From contig NW_017803912.1 in NCBI RefSeq assembly GCF_001625305.1, forward strand, positions 1 to 64,000: a stretch of DNA of 64,000 nt, read 5' to 3'. Position 1 is the stretch's first letter. Each line of letters begins with the position of its first letter. The stretch is from Branchiostoma belcheri. Its lineage: Eukaryota; Chordata; Leptocardii; Amphioxiformes; Branchiostomatidae. Made by a program: the position numbers and the translations under genes. Below the pieces are notes generated by a model. It ran no database searches. It saw nothing but the letters and a program-made list of their open reading frames with translations, and was not told the origin of the DNA. Below are positions 11,501-20,104 of the stretch, piece after piece.

Positions 11501-14500
11501 TTGTGACCGTCACCATCACTGCATCTCTCCAGAAGGAAGCTGCACTGTTGCACTTCGTCATCGGTGAAGATCCTGCGACAGTCAATAACCTGTGAAGAGA
11601 AGCATCTTCATTAAGATGCTATCATCAGTTTCAAAACCAACGTCTACAAGAATAGTTTCATCCCTTACACATCCCGGCCCCGAAATAGTCTACCCAGACA
11701 CATTACCGACTCTCCCAAACTCAGGGAATTCAAGGCTCACTACAGAAACCACCTTTTGTCCTGATTGTAACATCTGCTATTATCTTTAGTAACCCTAAGC
11801 CTTCCACCCATTCCAACTTGTATTCACACATTCATGCACGAAATCTATCTAACACCCTGTGTGCTGTATCGGATAACATTACGTAGCAAGATGCAGGTCA
11901 AACTGGAAGACACTTGTCACGGTCAATGTGTATGAGTAAGAATAAACAGAGCAGTAATTTGTTAGGCTATACCATTCTGAACCCTCACATCGGCTATCGG
12001 TCTATCTCCGGCGGCCATGTGAAGGTAAACATTGTGCATAATTAACGTTATATTTTTGTATTACGAAAAGGTTTTATGCATACCTGCGCGGTCATTCATA
12101 CCAGAAAAATTGGTCAACACAGAACCAACCAACAGCTGCACAAGTCACGATGAACAAATGACGACCGTCTCTCCGCAAAAGGAAGCTCAAAACCGCTGCA
12201 CGAATTTTTTTCTGACCCATCGCTGCCGTGGTTCGTTCGAGTGGACCGAGAAATTCTGAAAGACGCGGCAAATTTAGAAGCACGCGTAGATCTGCACTGC
12301 GATTGGTTAGGGCGGATCAGGTTTACACTGTGATTGGCTAAGACAGGTCGTGCCCCGCCCGTGTTCACCACGTGATAGAAGTTCACTTGTACATCACTGT
12401 TGCATTGCGCAACATCAATTCATATGTATCTAAACATCCATTAAATGTACTTACTTTCTCAAGACCATCGACGCTTGCCCACCCTGGTCTGACGTTGTCC
12501 ATTACTAGTTGTACGCGAGCCTTGGTGCCATTCCTCACCTGCACGTACAGAGTTACGGGAGGTCCGTCACACGGTCTGCCTCCACAGGCCTGCTCATCCC
12601 CGTAGGCAGTCTGGGGAGAACAAGAAGTTTGAGATTTCAGCACACTTCCAGGTGGTGTTAGTAAGGCCATGTTAATTTTATTATATGGATGACATCCGCG
12701 CGCGCATGAGTTTTTGTTCGTTTCCCAAAAAAAATCGACCATACTGTAAATCGTACAATGTAGCTGCAAAATGAGCAGTTATATGCCGTAAATAAAAATA
12801 AAAAAATCTTGGATAACGATTCTTATGTTGCAGAATGACAAAACCAAGAAATTTAGAATCTACAGGAAAAAAAGATATGCCCTGCCTTACTGTTACAGCT
12901 GCCTTGAATACAATGGATTAGCAGTACACATGTACTAACCATGCATTAGTGTCAGAAACCACGTACACGTACCTGTTTAGCGTCATCTCTCTTCTGACAC
13001 AGCCTCACACGCACAACAACGTCACCGCTGGAGGTGAGGCTCCAAAAGGGGATGGCGTACAGAGGCTTGTCGGTGCTGTCATCACTCCCGCTGCCCCCCT
13101 TTGCACCCTCATCAGGACACGGACTCTTCTCCACGAGTGTGACGCCCGTGAAATGATCGAGGAACACCACGCAGTCTGACTTCCTAACTATGGCACGAGC
13201 ACCGTCGTCTTTCCTCATGTCCTCGTATCCAGCCTCTTGGCCTCTGTCTGTATTTGTTATGAGAGGATGTATGACTTTGCCTTTGGATGTTTCTCCTGTG
13301 TGGGGGAAGGATAGAGCCACGCTTTTCTGGAAGGTGATGCCGTGCGGGCTGCACCTGATCACCGGGCTTATCCTAGCCTGTCCCTCCGCCAGAGTCGGCT
13401 TGTCACACTCGTCCGAACTGATGGAGATGGTGACTTGTTGCTCTGTGCCATCCTTGATCGCGCCCGGGGGAATGAAGAGCCTAACGCCCGTGCCTTCGAT
13501 GACCAGATGACCCCCTTCCGAGTCGAAGATGCCAGTGGCCAGGGACGAGGTAACTACGTTCAGGCGTGGCTGCTGTTGCACCGCTTGGAGTTCTTTTAAA
13601 TTTTCTCCGTACGGTACAAGGCTTCTTTCATACCCATGGCAAGGTATTTCTTCATAGACTGGCATCGGAGACTGGTACTGTTCAATGGCGGCCATGTGCA
13701 CTACGGTCGTCTGTGGCTCTGAGATGCTGAGAGAGGTGTCATCTTGCTCGACTGGAACAGGTGGTAGTGGTTCCTTGGTTCGTATCCTTGTAGCGTGGTA
13801 GAGAAACCACGAGTTTTGGTAGATTGGCTCTTGTTGACAACACGCTATGTGAGCATGTTCTTCGGTGTATGATTCCTGGACAACTTTTGGCAAGAACGGC
13901 TCTGCTGTAGCTTCCGAATCGCTCATTGGTGGCGCTTTATGATGGAAAGACGACGTTTTGGTGTACTTGAAACGAAACAACGTAGTGAAAAATACGTGGC
14001 GACCTTTTTCAACTATGCCTGCGAAAAACGTTGAGAGATCTCTCCTTCTTGCTTTGGTCATCAGTTTGACGTCTTCAACTACTGGATTCTCTGTGTAGAC
14101 GTCGGAACAGACAGTCTGGCATTCGGAGGATGGGTCGTCGTCAATGTGGGGACCCTTAGCTGTGATGTCTATTGCTTGGTCGTCAGTACATGTTTCTTTA
14201 AGAGAGTTATCCAGCTTAACGCACGTTTCATGGTCCCCTTGTTTCTCAGGCTCAACGTCGACGTCATCGTCGGTGTCAGAACGATGCGTTGGTGATGTTA
14301 TCGGAGATAGAGATGATCTGGCGACGACGTCAACCTCAATGTCTCCTGTCTGCTTGATAGGAATTTGCTCCTGTCTTTGTGATCGGGATTTGTTCGCCTT
14401 TAACGCTTTGCCAAGCCTACGCCAGAACAGGCCTTCTTCTTTTTCTCCATCTTTCCATTCGAGGTACGTTTTTGTAGCTAGCAAATACCGCAAACTCTTT

Positions 14501-16089
14501 GGCATCATTTCTATGGGTATTTCCTCTAGTAATATCGGGATCACATACTTCTCCCCGGTGGTGAAATGTTTATACTCGGCCATTTGGAGTTCGTACTTGC
14601 ACCAATCACTTTTGAGGAAATTTCTCGAGATAACAAGGATAACTTGTCTACTCTGTTCGATGCTGGCTACAATGTTTTCTGCTATTGGTATACCAGCAAT
14701 GAAATCACGCTCAGCGATGCAAGACTTAACCTGAAGCGAATCTAGATGTGGCACCAGTGAACGGATAACCCGGTCACTGTCATGTGAACTGTAGCTGACG
14801 AAAGCATCATATTTACGTTCTTCAAGTTCAATGTTCATGTCATCATCTTTGAAAAAATGTCGGAACTTGTATCTTACATGCCAGTGCCATTTCAAGACAA
14901 CAATACCCACTATCACAGTTAGGATAACAAGGCAAATAACAACGAGATACCATTTATATGCATATGATTCTTGCACGCATTCACGAAACTCTAATTCGTT
15001 GAATTTTTCCCCTATCACCGACTCTGGTTGTTGACAAGTCCAGTTCAAATAGTCCGAAATAACAGGTGAGTCATCGACCCATCGAAAGAATGTCGCAGCC
15101 CTGCAGCTACAATCAAAGGGGTTTCCCCTCAAATAGAACTCATTCAAATTCGGCAAGACCTTTGTTATGTTTTCAGGTTCAAGATACGATATAGCATTGG
15201 ACTGGAGGTCTACATATTTTAAGTCGTTTAGTCCATTGAATGCCTCACAACATCGTGTAAGCCTATTGTGGCTTAGTTTTACAGATTTCAGACTTGGTAA
15301 ACTGTGAAATACCGATGCCCGGTGCAAATATTTAAGCTCACTAGGGTCCGTGTCATTATGTACTTCGATAAAAAGGCTACTGTCACGAAGAGCATTTCCT
15401 ACTAAATTCAACGACCGGACATTTGACTGAAATCGAAAGACATCTGAGCGAAAGTCATAAATCCCATTGTTACTTAGGTCAAGGTGTGTGAGATTTGCAA
15501 GTTGTTTAAATGCTCGGTAGGATTTTTTGAAGGAAAAGAATCTGCCGAGGTAATTGTTCCCTAGCCCAAGTTGTTTCAAGGTAGCGCCAACTCCATTGAA
15601 AGCAGAGTCTCCAAGTTGGGCTATACGATTGGAAGACAAATCAATGATTTCTAACCGAGACAACCCCTTGAAAATGTTCTTCGCTGTCAACGATATGCCG
15701 TTGTGGTCAAGGTACAGTTCGGAAAGTTCAGACAGATCCGTAAAAGAACCGTGCTCGATTGTGCTTATCTGGTTGTAAGATAAATTCAGTACCTTTAGAC
15801 TGACGAGACCGTTGAAACTGTCCCGGTTGACGGAGCGCAGCCGGTTGTGCTTCAGATCCAAAACCACGGAGAGCGACGAGATATTGGTCGGTACGGCTGA
15901 GAAATTTCCCCGTGAGCAATCGACAGCGACCCCGGTAACATCGCTGACGTTTGCTAGCCTCTCCGTACAACTTGTAGCTGAAGCTACATGTATATCACCA
16001 TGTGTAAGCACACTTGCAGTGCCGGTAACCGCTCTGTGTTGGACTACAGCAAGGCAGACGCACAAGAGAAGCACTGGTCTGGTACGCAT
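4769..16089 (-). CDS. TLR-like receptor with LRR, TM, TIR, ZU5, UPA-like and Death domains (gene span)
   Basis: Five exons (16089-12973, 12610-12455, 11589-11413, 10181-9921, 5524-4769) join with all junctions in phase 0 and GT-AG ends, giving about 1488 residues. Order: signal peptide 1-23, LRRs about 75-325, LRRCT with Cys 327, 329, 352 and 371, membrane span about 380-400, TIR about 426-565 (box 1 YDAFVSYS, box 2 RDFIAG, box 3 FW), low-complexity linker 570-850, ZU5 about 852-985, UPA-like 1009-1150, Death about 1176-1265, acidic tail to 1488. The family role would be pattern recognition at the membrane, with TIR and Death adaptors recruited inside the cell; the ligand is unknown. The ectodomain is short for a TLR. 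LRR plus ZU5-UPA-Death recalls PIDD1, and ZU5-UPA-Death recalls UNC5, but neither has a TIR. Exons 2-4 were assigned by phase, strand and homology-like sequence; transcript support was not available. Confidence 0.85.
6325..6644 (+). repeat. Minisatellite-bearing inverted arm, left
   Basis: CCGTGGCCGACAAG, then about ten 22-24 bp units (ACACTGCAACTTTTGGTGTTTT or with TTGCTGTG), then AATGGACGGTCCCCCTGTCAGG. Reverse-complement partner at 7326-7665. Confidence 0.92.
6645..7325. other. Spacer between the inverted minisatellite arms
   Basis: 681 bp, AT-rich, no long ORF. CGATCGCTGTTT/ATACGAGCGATCG near 6905 and GGCGATCGCTCGTAT near 7026 form a further internal inverted repeat. Confidence 0.6.
7326..7665 (-). 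repeat. Minisatellite-bearing inverted arm, right
   Basis: Reverse complement of the left arm with both flanks retained (GGTCAAAGGTGACAACGATGG, CTTGTCGGCCACGG). About eleven units, with a TTGGGTG variant not present on the left. Confidence 0.92.
7666..8220. other. Receptor intron 4, unassigned
   Basis: No ORF or repeat recognised apart from a T-rich run near 7970. Confidence 0.4.
8221..9045. mobile_element. CCTTCGCCAA-ended inverted-repeat element, copy 1
   Basis: Begins CCTTCGCCAAATGATGTTAA and ends AACCTTCTTGGCGAAGG; about 825 bp, AT-rich with ATGCAAATTA words. Lies in intron 4 of the receptor gene and abuts a retrotransposon fragment. Confidence 0.8.
9046..9660 (-). pseudogene. Non-LTR retrotransposon, C-terminal ORF2 fragment
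   Basis: The minus-strand frame encodes SFLPSAVLSWNKIPQTA, LTRLKLGFSQLN and ECKCGHPNETPDHHYLLHC, the typical region after the reverse transcriptase in CR1/L2-like elements. Truncated at both ends; the element at 8221-9045 interrupts its C-terminus. Confidence 0.8.
9739..9885. repeat. Hairpin element, receptor intron 4
   Basis: GTTAATGGCC..AAAGCCTTGTCATAAAGCCACC is mirrored by GGTGGTTATAGCAACTGACAAGGCTTT..GGGTCATTAAC, with GCTGCGCTCACTCGCTGGCTT in the loop. Confidence 0.7.
9921..10181 (-). CDS. Exon 4: Death domain, helices 1-5
   Basis: 87 codons, phase 0, acceptor TGTTCAG. It encodes the UNC5-type Death signature: LCRLLD, then GNDWR with the conserved Trp (residue 1192), then SPTFQILTLFE. 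The donor is CAG/GTCGGT, which is weak at +3 and +4 but keeps the +5 G. Confidence 0.85.
10290..10413. mobile_element. Degenerate end of a GGCC-ended element (D subfamily)
   Basis: TTTGCCCGTTTTCGGCATG, TTGACCACTGTCAGAGGGCA and a decayed GATGTTATCCAT match 50150-50276. Confidence 0.6.
10745..10960. repeat. Degenerate GTAGAGCGTAAT array, copy 1
   Basis: About five units of 28-35 bp containing GTAGAGCnTAnTCGGC/CAGGC. Reverse-oriented relative to 23285-23465. Lies in receptor intron 3. Confidence 0.75.
11413..11589 (-). CDS. Exon 3: UPA-like segment
   Basis: 59 codons, phase 0, acceptor CACAG and donor GTAAAT. It has three cysteines and a strand-rich pattern, continuing the UPA-like region. Nothing else in the intron on either side reads through in frame. 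Confidence 0.78.
11590..12156. other. Receptor intron 2, remainder
   Basis: Short open frames only (for example 11592-11789 on plus) with no domain. Confidence 0.4.
12157..12423. repeat. Dispersed repeat with paired inverted CCAAT boxes, copy 2
   Basis: Lies in receptor intron 2, only about 32 bp from the exon 2 donor. Same ATTGG pair at 31 bp and the same CACGTG E-box. Confidence 0.88.
12455..12610 (-). CDS. Exon 2: UPA-like segment
   Basis: 52 codons, phase 0 at both ends, acceptor CCCCAG and donor GTAAGT. It encodes a beta-rich stretch (VTLYVQVRNGTKARVQLVM) that fits the region between ZU5 and Death in UNC5/PIDD proteins. The UPA assignment rests on position and pattern only. Confidence 0.8.
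12665..12885. mobile_element. GGCC-ended MITE, subfamily A, left half only (copy 2)
   Basis: GGCCATGTTAATTTTATTAT, ATGGATGACATCCGCGCGCG and CATACTGTAAATCGTAC match family A; TAA precedes it; the right end is missing. Lies in receptor intron 1. Confidence 0.75.
12973..16089 (-). CDS. Exon 1: signal peptide, LRRs, TM, TIR, linker, ZU5, start of UPA-like region
   Basis: A single 3117-nt coding exon (1039 residues). The start at 16089 is followed by a hydrophobic leader (MRTRPVLLLCVCLAVV). The exon ends AAACAG before a GTACGT donor. Vertebrate TLRs also encode ectodomain, TM and TIR in one long exon; here the same exon continues through about 280 residues of linker into ZU5 (IPPGAI motif at 873-878). 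Confidence 0.93.
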
Positions 16090-16149
16090 GGTTCGAGATG
16101 TTTTCTACTACTACTGACTACGCCACTGGTGCAAAGGTATAACCTGGGG

Positions 16150-16240
16150 GAACAGATGACTCATCGAAACGAGGAAGAGTTCCGCTTTTTGCAAGGTGTG
16201 TCAGGGGATTCCCAATGTGACATCACTATATATACAGTGA
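16150..16240 (-). promoter_or_regulatory. Putative core promoter of the TLR-ZU5-Death gene (TATA, kappa-B, AP-1)
   Basis: On the minus strand, TATATATA lies at 16234-16227. A perfect NF-kappa-B palindrome, GGGAATCCCC, lies at 16213-16204, and TGAGTCA (AP-1) at 16163-16157. If the TATA is used, transcription would start near 16200, giving a 5' UTR of about 110 nt. The motifs are visible; their use is inferred. Confidence 0.5.
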
Positions 16241-16369
16241 CCTTTCGTGACAGCACGTCGACAGAACGTACTTATTCTGCGCGAAACTCGTAATGCATTG
16301 ACTATGCTCGGCGAGTTTTAGACTCAACAATATCTAAACTATCTTCTGAGTTACAATGTGTAATTATAG

Positions 16370-17220
16370 GCTACAGAACTTAGTGGCCACCTCACTTTCT
16401 GTGCTGAAAAATACTTTCAATCCCCAACCTTAACTATAAGTGTCACTTACTCATGTGAACGGAATTCGTTGGCAAAATTTGCATAAGGGGATTTTTATCT
16501 GTCGTGGGTTTTTCAAGTCGTCTTTGGAGAGTTTATTTGTCTTGAGTTGAGGAACTGCTGAGTCGCTGAAACTTCGGAGTTCCGCTTTTTGTAAACAGTA
16601 AACATGGCACCTCTAGCCAAGTGAACACAGTACTGTATTTTGTATTAATCTTTTTCAAACTTTACTCAGATAAAAAAATTATACAAAAAAACTAGAACAT
16701 ACAGGTGTACATACACTGACGGATAAATACTTGTGATAGCAATCAGTTGATATTACAAAACAAGATACATTGTAAGGGTTTCCATTTTTTGTAGTGCATA
16801 CATGTTTTGTTTTTAAGTGTCGCAATTTTTTTCTACTCTATGTACATACTTTTAAGTAAAAACAAAGCATAAACATATGTATAGATAGCTTAAATGAGTC
16901 AAGGTTTTATGATTTAAAAAAACAACAACAGAGTACTGTATTTGATTTCGGGGAACCAGACATCTGCTGGATAGACCAGTTTCTGTGCTGCAAAATGCTT
17001 TGAAACATATCTATATGTCATGTCACCGAACATTTGCAGCTGAATTTGCATGAGGGGATTTTGGTCGTCATGGGGGACTTTTATTTGTCTTGGGTTTTTC
17101 AATCGTCTTGGGGGATTTTTATTCGTATTTGTGGATATTTTCTTTATCCTGGCATCAAGAGGAACTGCACGGTCACCGAAACTTTAGTAAATAAACAGTA
17201 ATTATTGCACTATTCCGCCG
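16370..17220. repeat. Imperfect direct duplication upstream of the TLR-like gene
   Basis: About 16395-16615 and 16975-17205 share, in the same order, TTTCTGTGCTG, a GGGGATTTT block, TTTATTTGTCTTG, GAGGAACTGC, CGAAACTT and AAACAGTAA. GAGTTCCGCTTTTTG is also shared between 16176 and 16577. No coding sequence is seen. Confidence 0.55.
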
Positions 17221-17224
17221 GTAA

Positions 17225-17560
17225 TAAGTGAAAACAGTGCTGTCTGTGATTACGGAGAGTCACGGGATAAAATACCGGCTGGGTAGACTAGGGGCATCTA
17301 ACATATTTGCAACCAAAACTGAAATATTTCAATTGAAAAAAAAAACTTTGTTTTTGATTGTAATTTACTTCTTTTTCTTCAACATATTTGTGCAATTATC
17401 TCACATTCCTTACATTTTATGGTACTCAGTTTGTAGTAGTGAGTACCACCACAAACACCAGCTGTGTTTTGTTTCCAGCTTTTGAACACACTGGTATTGC
17501 GTCATATTCTGGCACCTCCGCTTTCTGAATGGCACTTATCTGTAATGGAGTAATGCAATT
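17225..17560. repeat. Dispersed repeat, copy 1
   Basis: TTTGATTGTAATTTACTT, CAACATATTTGTGCAATTAT and CATATTCTGGCA..CTGAATGgCACT match 39895-40160 in the same order. Confidence 0.65.
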
Positions 17561-17972
17561 CAACTTAAGAAATGATCAGTAAAATGAATTTTTCTAATGT
17601 TCAATAAATGCAGCTTTAAAGGGATGGCATATACTGCTTACTTTTCTGAGCACTTATAAAAGAGTATAGTCTGAAAACGGACAATGAAAATAGAGAGAGA
17701 GAAATAGAACTTTTCAGCTTTGATTTTGACATGTAATGTGATTAATTTGTTTTCTTTCTTTTGTATGAAGCTTTTGTATGCACAAAGACACCTGAAAAGC
17801 AGGTTACAGATCTGAGTGTGATTTACTGATAAAATAATAAAAAATTGAATAGTGCAGAACACACATTATACAAAAAGTAACACATCATTTAATCAAAGCA
17901 TATACATGTACTAGTACATTATGATTTTAGCAATTTTGCAAAGAAGATTATTACGTATATATAATATGTACA

Positions 17973-19312
17973 ACTAGAAAGGCCGACATTTGCTTTGGAG
18001 CAAATACAGCAATGGCTTCACCACATTTTACGACATGGCAGGGAAAGAATGAGAAACACAAGGAAAAACAATGCTTTACATTGATATAACTATAGTATGA
18101 AGTAACATACAACTAAGACTACAACAGTTGGATAACTATTCCCTACATTATTGGTTAGGATTTTTAATTGCATAATGCAAACTGTTGATTTTCAAGAAAA
18201 AAAAGAAGTGTTCATGCCCCGCATTCCAATGCTGGAGCAGGAAAGCTTAAAATACCTACCAAAACACTTGAACACAGACCTACTGTCAGTATGGAATGGA
18301 TCTGAGCAGGTATTAATTAAGTTAAGCCTGTTAAATTCCAACAGCCAATCAGCAAGGAGAATAGAGGAAAGCTGCATGCCTATTGGTTGATGCCCTGCAT
18401 TCCATTGTGATGACTCATGCCCAAATGTGGTAACACTGCACACTAACTCAGTAATACATTTGCTATAACACAGCCAAAAAACTCAAATAAAACCATTCTA
18501 AAAGCCTGTATCACAAAAATTAAAAAAACGCCTAGGGGTATTCGCCTACTGTACTTCCATACCAAATTTCAGGTCCTTAGGCCCCAAAATGAAGAAGCTG
18601 AATCCATTTAAACTAGAAAGGCCAATATTTGCTTTGGAGCAAATACAGCGATGGGTTCACCACATTTTACGACGTCATGGCAGGGAAAGAATGAGAAACA
18701 CAAGGGAAAACAATGATTTACATTGATATAACTATAATATGAAGTAACATACAACTAAAACAACAGTTGGATAGCTATTTCCTACTTTATTGGTTAGGAT
18801 TTTTAATTGCATAATGCAAACTGTTGATTTTCAAAATAAATAAAAAAACGTTCATGCCCCGCATTCCAATGCTGGAGCAGGAAAGCTTGAAATACCTACC
18901 AAAACACTTGAATACAGACATACTGTCAGTATGGAAATGGTCTGTGCAGGTGTTAATCAAGTTAAATCCCAACAGCCAATCAGCAAGAAATGCTCTGTGC
19001 AGGTGGAAATGGTCTGTGCAGGTGTTAATCAAGTTAAATCCCAACAGCCAATCAGCAAGAAGTATAGAGGAAAGCTGCATGCCTATTGGTTGATGCCCTG
19101 CATTCCATTGTGATGACTCATGCCCAAATGTGGTAACACTGCACACTAACACAGTAATACATTTGCTATAATACAGCCAAAAACTCAAATAAAACCATTC
19201 TAAAAGCCTGTATCACAATAATTTAAAAACGCCTAGGGGTATTTGCCCACTGTACCTCCATACCAAATTTCAGGACCTTGGGCCCTAAAATGAAGAAGCT
19301 GAATCCATTTAA
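17973..19312. repeat. Large tandem duplication (about 640 and 700 bp)
   Basis: 17973-18609 and 18611-19312 are two head-to-tail copies starting AACTAGAAAGGCC and ending in CTGAATCCATTTAAA. The second copy has its own internal duplication of about 54 bp (18940-19050, AAATGGTCTGTGCAGGTG). Nothing coding is recognised. Confidence 0.85.
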
Positions 19313-19516
19313 AAAATGGCAGGAGGAGAAGGAGGAGGAGGAGAAGAAGAAGAAGAAACATCAGAAAAAGCAATATGGTTTCACCACACCACTTCGTGGT
19401 GTGGTGAACCCATAAAAATGGCAGGAGAAGAAGAAGAAGGAGGAGAAGGAGGAGAAGAAACATCAGAAAAAGCAATATGGGTTCACCACCACTTCGTGGT
19501 GTGGTGAACCCATAAT
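19313..19516. repeat. Two tandem GA-rich units each ending in a hairpin
   Basis: Two units of about 102 bp begin AAAATGGCAGGA, carry purine-rich GGAGAA/GAAGAA runs, AACATCAGAAAAAGCAATATGG, and a palindrome with a CTTCG loop (arms CACCACACCA / TGGTGTGGTG). Confidence 0.8.
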
Positions 19517-19717
19517 AAGCCTCTTATAATATTTTAGCACTGTTACATTGCACTGTTGTATTGGTCACAATATTGTATAATACACAATGTACATAGGAAA
19601 GGTGAGTTATGGTGATGAGTAGGGCTCTAAAGATTCACATGAAGTTTGCACCATAAGATTACAACAGGATATTCCTATTTTTTGCTTATATTTGGTCTTT
19701 GTATCGTAGAATGTCAT

Positions 19718-20100
19718 TAAATTTGTGCACTTGCAGCTAAGATTGATAGAAATTAGGAAAAAAACATCCAAATCATGTAGTATGATCTTTAGAATACATT
19801 TACAGGATATTTGTACAAACACAATAATGCATCTTTTTTAGTTGTCCCCGTTCAAGTTTTTTTAGTTCAAAGACAAAATGAAGCAAGCTCCACTCCTGTG
19901 GTGTTGCCCAAAAATTTGTAAACTTGCAGCTAAAATTGATAGAAATTAGGAAAAAAACATAGAAAAATGTAGTATGATCTTTAGATTTACAGCATATTTG
20001 TACAAAGAAAGTAATCATGTCTTTTTTTAATTGTCCCCGTTCAAGTTTCAATTTTTTTTTAGTTCAAATGAAGCAAGCTCCACTCCTGTGGTGTGGCCAA
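19718..20100. repeat. About 190-bp tandem duplication just 3' of the LRR gene
   Basis: 19718-19909 and 19910-20100 share most of their length, including ACTTGCAGCTAA, TTGATAGAAATTAGG, TTGTCCCCGTTCAAG and AGCAAGCTCCACTCCTGTGG. Confidence 0.8.
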
Positions 20101-20104
20101 AAAA

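Noticed and set aside
12092..12386. Frames shared with 717-1182 as a conserved gene family
   Set aside because: Similarity is at the DNA level across all frames and includes CCAAT and E-box motifs; it is a dispersed repeat.
4769..12610. Exons 2-5 as a separate UNC5-like gene
   Set aside because: No start codon or promoter precedes exon 2, the ZU5 they need is in the receptor exon, and all junctions are phase 0 with that exon.
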